A DNA stretch of 64,000 bases from NCBI RefSeq assembly GCF_900090305.1, contig NZ_LT607751.1, forward strand, positions 2,542,001 to 2,606,000. The letters run 5' to 3'. Positions 37,201 to 46,754 of this stretch are shown one piece after another. The position numbers and the translations under genes are program-made. Numbering within the stretch: position 1 is the first letter of the stretch; each line of letters opens with the position of its first letter. The notes beneath the pieces were generated by a model, which saw nothing but the letters and a program-made list of their open reading frames with translations, searched no databases and had not been told where the DNA came from. This stretch comes from Micromonospora siamensis. GTDB lineage: Bacteria; Actinomycetota; Actinomycetes; Mycobacteriales; Micromonosporaceae.

Positions 37201-37232
37201 ATCCTGTCGGCAGCGGCTGACGCCGCTCTGAC
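37201..37232 (-). promoter_or_regulatory. SARP-box promoter of the carboxylase gene
   Basis: Minus strand: GTCAGAG and GTCAGCC 11 bp apart, then 8 bp, then CAGGAT (37206-37201). Two boxes only. Confidence 0.55.
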
Positions 37233-37265
37233 CGTCGCCTTACACGCCGACCCCCACCGCGCTCC

Positions 37266-38060
37266 TCAGTGGATGGACCGCAGGAAGTCCACCGTCGCCG
37301 CGTCCGCCGGCAGGAACGACTCGATGGTCATCTCGGCCACGGTGACGTCCATCGGCGTGCCGAAGGTCGTCACCGTGCTGATGAAGGAGAGCTCCCGGTC
37401 GCCGTGGCGCAGCCGCAGCGGCACCGCGATCGCCCCACCGCCGGCCGGCTCGGGCTCGGCGCGCTGCGGGCACGGGTAGTCGAGGACCTCCTCGTGCAGC
37501 GCGGTCAGCTCCTCGTCGCCGGTCATCGCCACCTGCCGGCGCAGCCGCTCCAGCAGGTGCTCGCGCCACTGGGCGAGGTTGACGATCCGGGGCGCCATGC
37601 CGTCCGGGTGCAGACTGGCCCGCAGCACGTTCATCGGCGGAGCCAGCAGCCGGGGATCCACCCCCTCGGCCAGCACGGCGATGCTGGCGTTCGCGTCGAC
37701 CACGTTCCAGCCCCGGTCGAGCACCACCGCCGGGTAGGGCTCGTAGCCGACCAGCACCTGCCGGACCGCCTCCCGGACCACCGACAGGGCCGGCGACTCC
37801 AGCGAGTTCTCGGTGTAGACCGGGGCGTAGCCGGCCGCCATCAGCAACTGGTTGCGTTCGCGCAGCGGCACCGCCAACTGCTCGGCCAGCCGGATCACCA
37901 TCTCCCGGCTCGGTGTGGAACGCCCGGTCTCCACGAAACTGAGATGCCGGGTGGAGATCTCGGCCTGCAACGCCAGCTCCAGCTGGCTGAGCCGACGCCG
38001 TTCCCGCCAGTGTCGCAGCAGCTGCCCCACCGGCCGCACCCGTTGGCTCGTTTGCGTCAT
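37266..38060 (-). CDS. XRE-type HTH regulator with MmyB-like ligand domain
   Basis: A 264-residue regulator. The N-terminal HTH_XRE (about 10-65) includes LSQLELALQAEISTRHLSFVETGRSTPS. The rest is the MmyB-like ligand-binding domain (PF17765-type), with VLDRGWNVVDANAS, PPMNVLRASLHPDGMAPRIVN and FPADAATVDFL. Actinobacterial MmyB-like regulators often control secondary metabolism. Its ligand domain is homologous to the HTH-less protein at 59878-60555. ATG 38060 gives the right family start. Confidence 0.92.
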   Translation of the reverse strand: MTQTSQRVRPVGQLLRHWRERRRLSQLELALQAEISTRHLSFVETGRSTPSREMVIRLAEQLAVPLRERNQLLMAAGYAPVYTENSLESPALSVVREAVRQVLVGYEPYPAVVLDRGWNVVDANASIAVLAEGVDPRLLAPPMNVLRASLHPDGMAPRIVNLAQWREHLLERLRRQVAMTGDEELTALHEEVLDYPCPQRAEPEPAGGGAIAVPLRLRHGDRELSFISTVTTFGTPMDVTVAEMTIESFLPADAATVDFLRSIH

Positions 38061-38159
38061 CACTTCATCACCCCGCGCTGACGATACTGAGCTGTTCCAA
38101 CGATGGGAACACCGCGCGGTGACATCGGCGCGTCGGACCAGCCACACCGGACGGCAGCG

Positions 38160-38202
38160 ATCAGCGCCGTGTCAGCACAGCGTCAGGTCACCTCGCTTGA
38201 AT
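38160..38202 (+). promoter_or_regulatory. SARP-box promoter of the ACP-PKS operon
   Basis: Plus strand: ATCAGCG, GTCAGCA and GTCAGGT with an 11-bp period (38160, 38171, 38182), then exactly 8 bp, then TTGAAT (38197-38202). This is the best -10 match of the set and the textbook SARP layout. Confidence 0.75.
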
Positions 38203-38284
38203 CGCCAGGTGAGCGCGGCGTACCCGCCGTGCCGGAGCGCAGGTTCCGCGCGGATCGGGACCGTACGCCCAGGAGGGGACCGCC

Positions 38285-38731
38285 GTGGTCGACACCGTAC
38301 GCGCCGACGACACCGTCGCGCCGCACGCCGACAGCACCCGTACAACGGCCGTCGCGCGGATCGCCGCGCTCGCCCCGTCCGAACGGCGCGAGGCGCTGGA
38401 GGCGCTGGTCGCCCGGGAGGTACGCAGCGCGCTGCTGATGACCGACGACGAGGAGCTGCCGCACGACGTCAGCTACTTCGACCTGGGGATGACCTCGCTG
38501 CTCATCACCGAGGTCAAGTCCCGGCTGGAGCGGCTGCTCGGCCGCACCATCAACGCCAACGTGCTGTTCAACCAGCCCACCGTGGGTCGGCTGCTCGACC
38601 ACCTCGCCGAGGACCTGCTGGCCGACGTCCTCGCCCCCGCGCCGTCCGCGCCGGCGCCGGCCCGTGCCGCCGCGCCGCCCGACGACCGGGCGCTGGTCGA
38701 CGACGTCCTGCGTGACCTCTACCGGGCCTGA
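38285..38731 (+). CDS. Acyl carrier protein (stand-alone)
   Basis: A 148-residue protein with one PP-binding domain in the middle (about 35-115). The phosphopantetheine Ser is in DLGMTSLLITEVKSR (about residue 71). Long Ala/Pro-rich tails flank it; the C-terminal segment DDRALVDDVLRDLYRA looks like a docking helix. It is the first gene of the PKS operon and may accept the starter unit or pass the chain to trans-acting enzymes. GTG 38285 follows AGGAGGGG. Confidence 0.9.
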   Translation: MVDTVRADDTVAPHADSTRTTAVARIAALAPSERREALEALVAREVRSALLMTDDEELPHDVSYFDLGMTSLLITEVKSRLERLLGRTINANVLFNQPTVGRLLDHLAEDLLADVLAPAPSAPAPARAAAPPDDRALVDDVLRDLYRA

Positions 38732-38763
38732 CCGCCCACCCCAGCTGACCAGGAGGAACGGCA

Positions 38764-41700
38764 GTGCCTGAGAATCCGGCCCCCGGGCGTGACGAGCTGG
38801 CCTCCGCGTTGGAGACCGTCGACCGCCAGCAGGAGACCATCCGAGCGTTGCTGCGGGAGAAGTACGAGCCGATCGCCATCGTCGGGATCGGCCTGCGTTT
38901 CCCCGGCGGCAGCGACACGCCGGACGAGTTCGCCGCGTTCCTCCGCGAGGGCCGCTCCGGCATCCGGCCGGTGCCCGAGGACCGGTGGGACACCGCAGGG
39001 CTCTCCACCGACGACCCGGACGCCAAGGGGCGGATCCGGATGGCCGGCGGTGGTTTCCTCGACCGGATCGACGAGTTCGACGCGCAGTTCTTCAACATCT
39101 CGCCCAAGGAGGCGCCGTACGTCGACCCGCAGCAGCGGATGCTGCTGGAGACGGCGTGGGAGGCGCTGGAGCACGCCAACATCGACCCCACCGGGCTGCG
39201 CCGCGGCAACGGCGGCGTGTACGTCGGGGCCAGCTCCATCGACTACGCGCTGGAGATGGAGGCGCTGCCGTACGAGCAGCTCTCCGGGCACCTGGCCGCC
39301 GGCATCACGCTCTTCCCGCTCTCCGGCCGGCTGTCGTACTTCCTCGGCTGGCACGGGCCCAGCATGACCGTGGACACCGCCTGCGCGTCGTCGCTGACCG
39401 CCCTGCACGTGGCGGTCGAGGGGCTGCGCCGGCAGGAGTGCGACATCGCCCTGGCCGGGGCGGTGAACGCCCTGCACCACCCGCGGGTGCCGGTCATCTT
39501 CACCCACGCCAACATGCTCGCCCCGGACGGGCAGTGCAAGACCTTCGACGACGCCGCCGACGGCTACGTACGCGCCGAGGGCTGCGGTGTGCTGGTGCTC
39601 AAGCGGTTCTCCGACGCCCGCCGCGACGGCGACCGGATCCTCGCCCTGATCCGTGGCACGGCGGTCGGTCAGGACGGCGACAGCGCCGGACTGACCGTCC
39701 CCAACGGCACCGCTCAGGAGATGGTGATGCGGGCGGCGATCACCGCCGCCGCGCTGCGCCCCGCCGACATCCAGTACGTCGAGGCGCACGGCACCGGCAC
39801 CCCCCTGGGCGACCCGATCGAGCTGGGCGCGATCGCCGACGTCTTCGCCGACTCGCACACCCCGCAGGCGCCGGTGGTGGTCGGCTCGGTGAAGACCAAC
39901 CTGGGCCACATGGAGCCGGTCGCCGGGATCGTCGGCGTGATCAAGACGGTGCTCCAACTGCGGGAGAGCACGATCTTCCCGCACCTGAACTTCCACACCC
40001 CGTCCGGGCGCATCCCCTGGCAGAGCTCCCCGGTCACCATCCCCACCGAGTGCCGCCCCTGGGTCGGCGAGCCGAAGCGGGGGCTGGTGAACAGCTTCGG
40101 CTTCGCCGGCACCATCTCCGCCGCCGTGATCGAGGAGGCGCCCCCGGCCGCCGTACCGCCGTCCGCTCCGGACGCCATGGCGACGGGCCCGCAGGTGCTC
40201 ACCCTCTCCGCGAAGACCAGGGCCGCGCTGCGCGGCCAGGTAGAGCGCCACCGCCGTTACGCCGAGCGCCACCCCGGCCTCTGCGTGGCCGACCTCTGCC
40301 ACACCGCGAACACCGGCCGGGCGCACCACCCGCTGCGGGTGGCCGGCGTGGTGCACGACCACGCCTCGCTCACCGCCCTGCTGGACAAGCAGGCCACCAC
40401 CCTCGACGAGCAGGGCGCCCGCGCCGGGGACCTGCGCAAGTCGGTCTTCCTCTTCGCCGGTCAGGGCTCGCAGTACGTCGGCATGGGCGCCGCCCTCTAC
40501 GACCGGTTCCCGGTGTTCCGCACCCACGTCGACGAGTGCGACGCGCTCTTCGCCGCGCACCTGGGCCGCTCGATCCGGGACATGATGCTCGGCGTCCACC
40601 CGGAGGCCGACGAGATCAACCTGACCCTCTACACCCAGCCCGCGCTGTTCACCCTCGAGTACGCCCTGGCGAAGCTCTGGCTCTCCCTCGGGGTCCGCCC
40701 CGGCGCGATGATCGGGCACAGCATCGGCGAGGTGGTGGCCGCCGCCGTCGCCGGCCTGTTCGACCTGCCCGACGCGGTGAAGCTGGTCGCCGTCCGGGCC
40801 CGGCTGATGCAGTCGGTCTCCGCCCCCGGCGGGATGGCCGCCGTCGCCGCCGCCGTCGACGAGGTGGCCCCGCTGCTCGACGGGTACCCCGACCTGTCGC
40901 TGGCGGCGGTCAACTCGCCGCAGCAGTGCGTGGTCTCCGGCGGCCGGGCGTCGCTGGACGCGGTGGTGGCCGAGCTGACCTCCCGGGGCCTGCGGGTCCG
41001 CGAGCTGGCGGTGTCGCACGCCTTCCACTCGCCGCTGATGACCGAGGTCTTCGACGAGTTCCGGGCCGCCCTGGCCGACATCGAGTTCCGCGAGCCGACC
41101 CTGACCCTGATCTCCAACCTGACCGGCGCGGTGGCCCGCCCCGCCGAACTCGCCGACCCCGACTACTGGGTACGCCACATCGGCGAGGCGGTGAACTTCC
41201 AGGCCGGCATGGAGACCATCGGCCGGCGGGGCCGGCACGTCTTCATCGAGATCGGCCCGTCGGCCGCGCTCATCTCGCTGGCCCGGCAGTGCGTCGACCC
41301 CGACCAGCACCGCTGGCTGCGCAGCCTGCACCCGGAGGACACCGACGGGCGTACGCTGCTCACCGCCGTGGCCCAGGCGTACACCGCCGGGCTGTCGCTG
41401 AACTGGGCGGGCCTGCACGAGGGGCGGGCGGCCCACCGGATCGACCTGCCCACGTACGCCTTCGACCGCAAGCGGTACTGGCTGCCGGTGGAGCAGAACC
41501 GGCACGGCCGCGGCGGTGGGCTCGGCGACGGGGTGGCGGCCCACCCGCTGCTCGGCGCCGAGGTCACCACCGACGCGCAGCGGGCGACCGGAATCCGGGA
41601 GTTCCGCGCCGTGCTCTCGGCGGCCCGGCCGGCCTTCCTCGGCGAGCACCTGGCCGGCGGGCGGGCGGTGGTGCCGCTGTCGGCGTTCCTGGAGACGCTG

Positions 41701-44133
41701 CTGGCCCTCGCCGACACGGTGCGCGGGCACACCGCAGGCGCGCTGCGTGACGTGCAGCTGCGCGAGCCGGTCCGGCTGCCGGAGAACGGCACCCTGGAAC
41801 TGCGTACCCGGTGGAGTTCCGGCGCGGACGGCGCCGCCACGGTCGACGTGCTCACCGCGCCCGGCGGGGACGGCGACGAACGGCTGGTGCTGACCGCGGT
41901 GCTCGACGCCACCGACGCGGCCCGGCCGGCGATCGACCCGGCGGACCTGCCGACGGGGACGGCCGGGCCGGACTCGCCGACGGCGGCCGGCGACGAGCTG
42001 CACGCCCGGCTGGCCGAGGGCGGCCTGGAGCTGGGTGCGGCCTTCCGGCGGGTGGAGACGCTCGACCGGCCGGCGCCGGACCTGCTGGCCGCCGAACTGA
42101 CCGGGCTGCCCGGCGGCGCGGCCGAGCACGTCGCCCCGGCGCTGCTGGAGTCGGCGCTGCACGTGGCGAACGCGCTCACCGGCGACGAGCCGGCCGGCGT
42201 ACCGGTGGGGGTGGGCCGGCTGTCGGTGCACCGCAAGCCGCGGGCGCAGCGGTTGCGGGTGCTGTGCCGGCCGGCCGGCGAGCCGGACGCCGACGGTGGC
42301 TGGAGCGCCGACCTGCTGCTCGTCGACGACGACGGCCCGGTCCTCGCCGCCGAGGGGGTGCGCTTCGCGCCGCTGGCCGACTGGCTCTCCGACGCCCGGC
42401 GCGACTTCTATCACGAGCTGACCTGGCAGCCCTCCGACGACGGCCCACAGCCGGCGGGCGCCGCCCGGCACGTGCTGGTGCTCGGCGCCGACCCGGACCG
42501 GTTCACGCCGGTCGCCGACCGGCTCGACGCCGCCGGCGCCCGGCTCACCTACGCCGCCTCCGCGGCCGAGGTGGCGGCCGCGCTGCACGGCCAGGACGTC
42601 ACCGACGTGGCCTGGTTCTGGCGCACCGGCGCCCCCGGTGGCCTGGACGCCGCCGGCCTGCGCGCCGAGTGCGCCGACAACTACCAGGACCTGCTGGCGC
42701 TGCTCGGCACCCTCGCCGCCGAGGGATTCGGCCGCAACCAGCGACTCTGGCTGGTCACCACCCGCGCCCAGGTGCTCCCCGGCGACGTGCCCGGCGACGG
42801 CGCCGAACTGGCCGCCGCGACCCTGTGGGGCTTCGGGCACGTGCTGCTCAACGAACACCCGACCTACCGGGTCACCCTGGTCGACCTGCCCGAGACCGCC
42901 GACGCGGCGGGCAACCTGGTCGACGAGTGGTACACCCCGGACGCGGGGAACTTCCAGGTCGCGTACCGCGCCGACGGGCGGCACGTGCGGCGGCTGCTGC
43001 CCGCACAGGTGCCGCCACCGGCCCCCGACCGGCTCGCCGAGCTGGTCGACGGTGAGCACACCTACCTGGTCACCGGCGGTCTGGGCGCGCTCGGCCTGGT
43101 CACCGCCGAGAAGCTGGTCGACCTCGGGGCCCGGCACATCGCCCTGGTCGGCCGCCGGTCGGCGCCATCGCCCGAGGTCGCCGAGCTCTACGACCGGTTG
43201 CGCGCACGCGCCGAGGTGACCGTGCACTCCGGCGACCTGGCCGAGCCGGCCGACGTGGACCGGATCGCCGCCGCGCTGCGCGCCGGCGACCACCCGGTCG
43301 GCGGCATCGTGCACGCCGCCGGTCTGCTCGACGACCGGCCGGTGGCCGGCCAGACCTGGGAGAGCATCGACGCCCTGTTCCGCTCCAAGGTGTACGGCAG
43401 CTGGCTGCTGCACGAGGCCGCGCGGGACTTCGACCAGCTGCGGTTCTTCGTCGGCTACTCCTCGGCCGCCTCGGTGGTCGGCGGGGTCAGCCAGTCCAAC
43501 TACGCCGCGGCCAACGCCTACCTCGACGGGCTGATGCGCTGGCGGGCCGCCCAGGGGCTGCCCGGCCTGGCCGTCAACTGGGGGCCGTGGTCGGAGGTCG
43601 GCATGTCGGCCCGGCTCAGCGCCCCGCACGTCCGGGCGTTGGAGAACGAGGGCATCCGGTTCTTCGGACCGGCCCGGGCGCTGCGGGCGCTGACCGCGCT
43701 GCTCGCCGGCTCCGCCCCGCAGATCGCGGTCGGCGAGTGCGACTGGGAGAAGTTCGTGCCGGCCAAGCCGGTCGGCAACGCCCTCTACGAACGGCTGGTG
43801 GCGACCGAGGGACGGGCCGCCCCGACGCTGGACCTGGCGGCGCTGCTGGCGAAGCCACGCCACGAGCGGGTCACCGCCCTGGCGGACCTGGTCCGGACCC
43901 GGGTCGCTGCGGTGCTGCACCTCGACGACGTGGACGCCGTGCAGCCGCACCTGGAGTTCGTCCAGCTGGGCCTGGACTCGCTGATGGCGGTCGAGCTGAA
44001 GAACGGGCTGGAGTCGGCGGTACGCGTCCCGTTGGCCGCGTCGGTCGCCTTCGACCATCCGTCGGTCGAGCAGCTCGCCGAGTTCCTGGACCGGCAACTG
44101 GTGCCGGAGCCGGCCGTCGCCGCCGCCCCCTGA
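38764..44133 (+). CDS. Type I polyketide synthase, one module KS-AT-DH-KR-ACP
   Basis: A 1789-residue PKS. KS (about 35-460) has DTACASS (Cys near 206), EAHGTGT and KTNLGH. AT (about 560-860) has GHSIGE (Ser near 652) and AFHSPLM, the HAFH signature of malonyl-CoA loading. DH has HLAGGRAVVP (His near 962), but the second motif is ALLESAL, with Glu where Asp is usual. KR has GGLGALG, YSSAAS and SNYAAANAY. ACP has LGLDSL (Ser near 1739). There is no ER and no TE. One module suggests iterative use, with FabI and MaoC helping in trans. A helical docking segment opens the protein. Confidence 0.96.
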   Translation: MPENPAPGRDELASALETVDRQQETIRALLREKYEPIAIVGIGLRFPGGSDTPDEFAAFLREGRSGIRPVPEDRWDTAGLSTDDPDAKGRIRMAGGGFLDRIDEFDAQFFNISPKEAPYVDPQQRMLLETAWEALEHANIDPTGLRRGNGGVYVGASSIDYALEMEALPYEQLSGHLAAGITLFPLSGRLSYFLGWHGPSMTVDTACASSLTALHVAVEGLRRQECDIALAGAVNALHHPRVPVIFTHANMLAPDGQCKTFDDAADGYVRAEGCGVLVLKRFSDARRDGDRILALIRGTAVGQDGDSAGLTVPNGTAQEMVMRAAITAAALRPADIQYVEAHGTGTPLGDPIELGAIADVFADSHTPQAPVVVGSVKTNLGHMEPVAGIVGVIKTVLQLRESTIFPHLNFHTPSGRIPWQSSPVTIPTECRPWVGEPKRGLVNSFGFAGTISAAVIEEAPPAAVPPSAPDAMATGPQVLTLSAKTRAALRGQVERHRRYAERHPGLCVADLCHTANTGRAHHPLRVAGVVHDHASLTALLDKQATTLDEQGARAGDLRKSVFLFAGQGSQYVGMGAALYDRFPVFRTHVDECDALFAAHLGRSIRDMMLGVHPEADEINLTLYTQPALFTLEYALAKLWLSLGVRPGAMIGHSIGEVVAAAVAGLFDLPDAVKLVAVRARLMQSVSAPGGMAAVAAAVDEVAPLLDGYPDLSLAAVNSPQQCVVSGGRASLDAVVAELTSRGLRVRELAVSHAFHSPLMTEVFDEFRAALADIEFREPTLTLISNLTGAVARPAELADPDYWVRHIGEAVNFQAGMETIGRRGRHVFIEIGPSAALISLARQCVDPDQHRWLRSLHPEDTDGRTLLTAVAQAYTAGLSLNWAGLHEGRAAHRIDLPTYAFDRKRYWLPVEQNRHGRGGGLGDGVAAHPLLGAEVTTDAQRATGIREFRAVLSAARPAFLGEHLAGGRAVVPLSAFLETLLALADTVRGHTAGALRDVQLREPVRLPENGTLELRTRWSSGADGAATVDVLTAPGGDGDERLVLTAVLDATDAARPAIDPADLPTGTAGPDSPTAAGDELHARLAEGGLELGAAFRRVETLDRPAPDLLAAELTGLPGGAAEHVAPALLESALHVANALTGDEPAGVPVGVGRLSVHRKPRAQRLRVLCRPAGEPDADGGWSADLLLVDDDGPVLAAEGVRFAPLADWLSDARRDFYHELTWQPSDDGPQPAGAARHVLVLGADPDRFTPVADRLDAAGARLTYAASAAEVAAALHGQDVTDVAWFWRTGAPGGLDAAGLRAECADNYQDLLALLGTLAAEGFGRNQRLWLVTTRAQVLPGDVPGDGAELAAATLWGFGHVLLNEHPTYRVTLVDLPETADAAGNLVDEWYTPDAGNFQVAYRADGRHVRRLLPAQVPPPAPDRLAELVDGEHTYLVTGGLGALGLVTAEKLVDLGARHIALVGRRSAPSPEVAELYDRLRARAEVTVHSGDLAEPADVDRIAAALRAGDHPVGGIVHAAGLLDDRPVAGQTWESIDALFRSKVYGSWLLHEAARDFDQLRFFVGYSSAASVVGGVSQSNYAAANAYLDGLMRWRAAQGLPGLAVNWGPWSEVGMSARLSAPHVRALENEGIRFFGPARALRALTALLAGSAPQIAVGECDWEKFVPAKPVGNALYERLVATEGRAAPTLDLAALLAKPRHERVTALADLVRTRVAAVLHLDDVDAVQPHLEFVQLGLDSLMAVELKNGLESAVRVPLAASVAFDHPSVEQLAEFLDRQLVPEPAVAAAP

Positions 44134-44156
44134 CCCGTCCCACGATCGGAGCCGTC

Positions 44157-45722
44157 ATGACCCGTACGACGATCGACACGTTGACCGCGGCGTCCGCGGC
44201 CAACGCCGCCGCCCACCCGGACGACACCGCCGTGATCTGCGAGGACCGCAGCCTCACCTTCGGGCAGCTGCACGCGGCGAGCAACCGCACCGGGCACGCC
44301 CTGCTCGCCGCCGGGCTGCGCCGGGGCGCCCGGGTGGCGTTCCTCGGCAAGGAGTCCGAGCACTACTACGACCTGGCCCTGGGCTGCGCCAAGGCGGGCC
44401 TGGTGCTGGTGCCGATCAACTGGCGGCTGACCGCCGTGGAGGTCGACCACATCGTCCGGGACTCCGGGGCGGAGCTGCTCTTCGCCGAGGGCGAGTACCT
44501 GCCGGTGGTGGAGCGGATCCGCGGCGAGCTGCCGGGGCTGCGCGGGGTCGTCCAGGTCGACTCGGCGACCGACCGGGGCGCCGGCCTGGCCGCGTGGAAG
44601 GGCGGGGCGCCCGCCGAAGACCTGGACCCGGGGACCGGGCGCGACGACCCGGTGGTGCAGCTCTACACCAGCGGCACCACGGGGCTGCCCAAGGGCGCGG
44701 TGCTGGCCCACCGCAGCTTCTTCGCCTTCCCGGAGGCGGCCGGGGAGGGCATCCGGGACTGGATCGACTGGCGGCCCGGCGACGTCAGCCTGATCGCGCT
44801 GCCCGGCTTCCACATCGCCGGCTTCGCCTGGTTCATGCACGGCTTCGTGGCCGGGGTGCCGAACGTGGTGATGCGCGCCTTCGTCGCCCAGGACGCCGTA
44901 CGCCTGATCGCCCGGCACCGGGTCAGCGTCACCTACATGGCCCCGGCGATGCTGCAGATGCTGCTCGCCGAGCCGGAGGTCACCAGGGAGACGTTCCGGT
45001 CGCTGCGCAAGGTCACCTACGGCGCGGCGCCCATCTCCGAGTCGCTGCTGGAGCAGTGCCTGGAGATGATGGACTGCGACTTCGCCCAGATCTACGCCAG
45101 CACCGAGACCGGCAGCGTGGCGGTGTGCCTGCGCCCGGTCGACCACGTCAAGGGCAGCCCCCGGATGCGGTCGGCCGGGCTGGCCTGTCCCGGCGTCGAA
45201 ATCAAGATCGTCGACGGAGACGGGAACGTGCTGCCGCCGAGGGAGATCGGCCAGGTCTGCCTGAGGACCGGGGCGCGGATGCTCGGCTACTGGAACCTGC
45301 CCGAGGCGACGGCGAAGACGCTGGTGGGGGAGTGGCTGCACATGGGCGATGCCGGCTACCTCGACGAGGACGGCTACCTGTTCCTCTGCGACCGGATCAA
45401 CGACACCATCATCGTCGCCGCGCAGAACATCTACCCGGCCGAGGTGGAGCGGGCGCTGGGCGACCACCCGGCGGTGGCCGACGTCGCCGTGGTCGGCGTG
45501 CCGCACGAGAACTGGGGCGAGGCGGTGCACGCCTGTGTGCTGCTGCGTGAGGGCCACCAGGTGACCCCGCGCCAGCTGATGCTCTTCCTCAAGGGTCGGA
45601 TCGCCGACTTCAAGATTCCGGTCGGCTACTCCTTCGTGGACGACCTGCCCCGCAACCCGTCGGGGAAGATCCTGCGCCGCACGGTCCGCGAGCGGCTGCT
45701 GGCCGTACCCGCGGCCGTCTGA
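44157..45722 (+). CDS. AMP-dependent acyl-CoA/acyl-ACP ligase
   Basis: A 521-residue ANL-superfamily adenylating enzyme. P-loop LYTSGTTGLPKGAVL, A5-type STETGS, A8 region LCDRINDTIIVAAQNIYPAEVE and the C-terminal catalytic Lys in NPSGKILRR are all present. It probably activates a carboxylic acid starter or chain for loading on an ACP. It follows the PKS gene by 23 nt. ATG 44157 has CGGAG 6 nt upstream. Confidence 0.93.
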   Translation: MTRTTIDTLTAASAANAAAHPDDTAVICEDRSLTFGQLHAASNRTGHALLAAGLRRGARVAFLGKESEHYYDLALGCAKAGLVLVPINWRLTAVEVDHIVRDSGAELLFAEGEYLPVVERIRGELPGLRGVVQVDSATDRGAGLAAWKGGAPAEDLDPGTGRDDPVVQLYTSGTTGLPKGAVLAHRSFFAFPEAAGEGIRDWIDWRPGDVSLIALPGFHIAGFAWFMHGFVAGVPNVVMRAFVAQDAVRLIARHRVSVTYMAPAMLQMLLAEPEVTRETFRSLRKVTYGAAPISESLLEQCLEMMDCDFAQIYASTETGSVAVCLRPVDHVKGSPRMRSAGLACPGVEIKIVDGDGNVLPPREIGQVCLRTGARMLGYWNLPEATAKTLVGEWLHMGDAGYLDEDGYLFLCDRINDTIIVAAQNIYPAEVERALGDHPAVADVAVVGVPHENWGEAVHACVLLREGHQVTPRQLMLFLKGRIADFKIPVGYSFVDDLPRNPSGKILRRTVRERLLAVPAAV

Positions 45723-45773
45723 CCGGACACCCCTGCCGCCTCGCACCCCCGCCTCGACCAAGGACGGAACGAG

Positions 45774-46754
45774 ATGACCAACGCACAGTCACAGCCCCGC
45801 GTCGGGGTGCTGCTACCGACCCGGGAACTGGCGATGACCGGCGAGTTCAGCGCCGCGCCCCTGCTCGACTTCGCTCAGCAGGCCGAGGAGCTGGGCTTCG
45901 ACTCGCTCTGGACGGGTGACTCGCTGCTCGCCCGGCCCCGACTGGACCCGCTGGTGGTGCTCGCCGCGGTCGCCGCGGCCACCTCCCGGGTCACCATCGG
46001 CACCGCGGCGATCACCGCCGTGCTGCGCCCGCCGCTGATCGGCGCGAACATGGTGGCCAGCCTGGACCAGGTCGCCCGGGGTCGGCTCACCCTCGGCGTG
46101 GGCGCCGGTTTCCCGGTGCCGCAGACCGAGGAGGAGTTCGAGCAGCTCGGCATCCCGTTCACCGGGCGGGCCGGGCGGCTCGACGACACGGTGGCGCTGT
46201 GGCGGGCCGCCTGGGCGAGCCGCGCCGGCGGCGAGCCGGACTTCACCGGTCGGCACGCCGTCGGGCGGGGACTGGACCGGCTGCCTCCGCCGGCCACCCC
46301 GCAGGGCCCGCCGATCTGGCTGGCCAGCAGCGATACGCCCCGGGTGCTGGCCCGGGTGGCGGAACGCTACGACGGCTGGATGCCGTTCCTGCCCACCCCC
46401 GAGGCGTACGCGGCGGGCTGGCAGCGGATCGGTGAGCTGGCCGCCGAGCGGGGGCGTCCGGAGGGGGCGATCACCGGCGCCTTCTACGCCACGATCAACG
46501 TCAACCCGGACCGGCAGCGGGCGGAGGAGGAGCTGGAGGAGTACGTCCAGCACTACTACGGCCGCCCGCTGGGCTTCATGGCGCAGATCCAGGCGTACGG
46601 CAACGGCACGGCCGAGGAGTGCGCGCAGTGGCTCGCCGGCTACGTCCGGGCGGGCGCCCGGCACCTGGTGATCCGGATCGGTTCGCTGCAACCGGCCACC
46701 CAGCTCAAGGAGATCGCCGAGGTACTGGTGCCGGCGCTGCGGAGGCTGGCGTGA
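45774..46754 (+). CDS. LLM-class flavin-dependent oxidoreductase
   Basis: A 326-residue luciferase-like monooxygenase (TIM barrel): GFDSLWTGDSLLARPRLDPL, TSRVTIGTAAITAVLRPP, LGVGAGFP. It uses FMNH2 or F420 and oxygen or hydride chemistry. In this cluster it could oxidise the chain or an amine intermediate. Its stop overlaps the thioesterase GTG (GTGA), so it is firmly in the PKS operon. Confidence 0.9.
   Translation: MTNAQSQPRVGVLLPTRELAMTGEFSAAPLLDFAQQAEELGFDSLWTGDSLLARPRLDPLVVLAAVAAATSRVTIGTAAITAVLRPPLIGANMVASLDQVARGRLTLGVGAGFPVPQTEEEFEQLGIPFTGRAGRLDDTVALWRAAWASRAGGEPDFTGRHAVGRGLDRLPPPATPQGPPIWLASSDTPRVLARVAERYDGWMPFLPTPEAYAAGWQRIGELAAERGRPEGAITGAFYATINVNPDRQRAEEELEEYVQHYYGRPLGFMAQIQAYGNGTAEECAQWLAGYVRAGARHLVIRIGSLQPATQLKEIAEVLVPALRRLA

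Noticed and set aside
38077..38082. Single GCTGAC near the XRE regulator start
   Set aside because: No partner at 11-bp spacing and no -10 hexamer at the expected place.
38719..44097. Very long minus-strand frame opposite the PKS
   Set aside because: GC-rich third positions leave the mirror frame open. It is low in family motifs and rich in Arg/Val/Gly/His, while the plus strand carries all PKS motifs.
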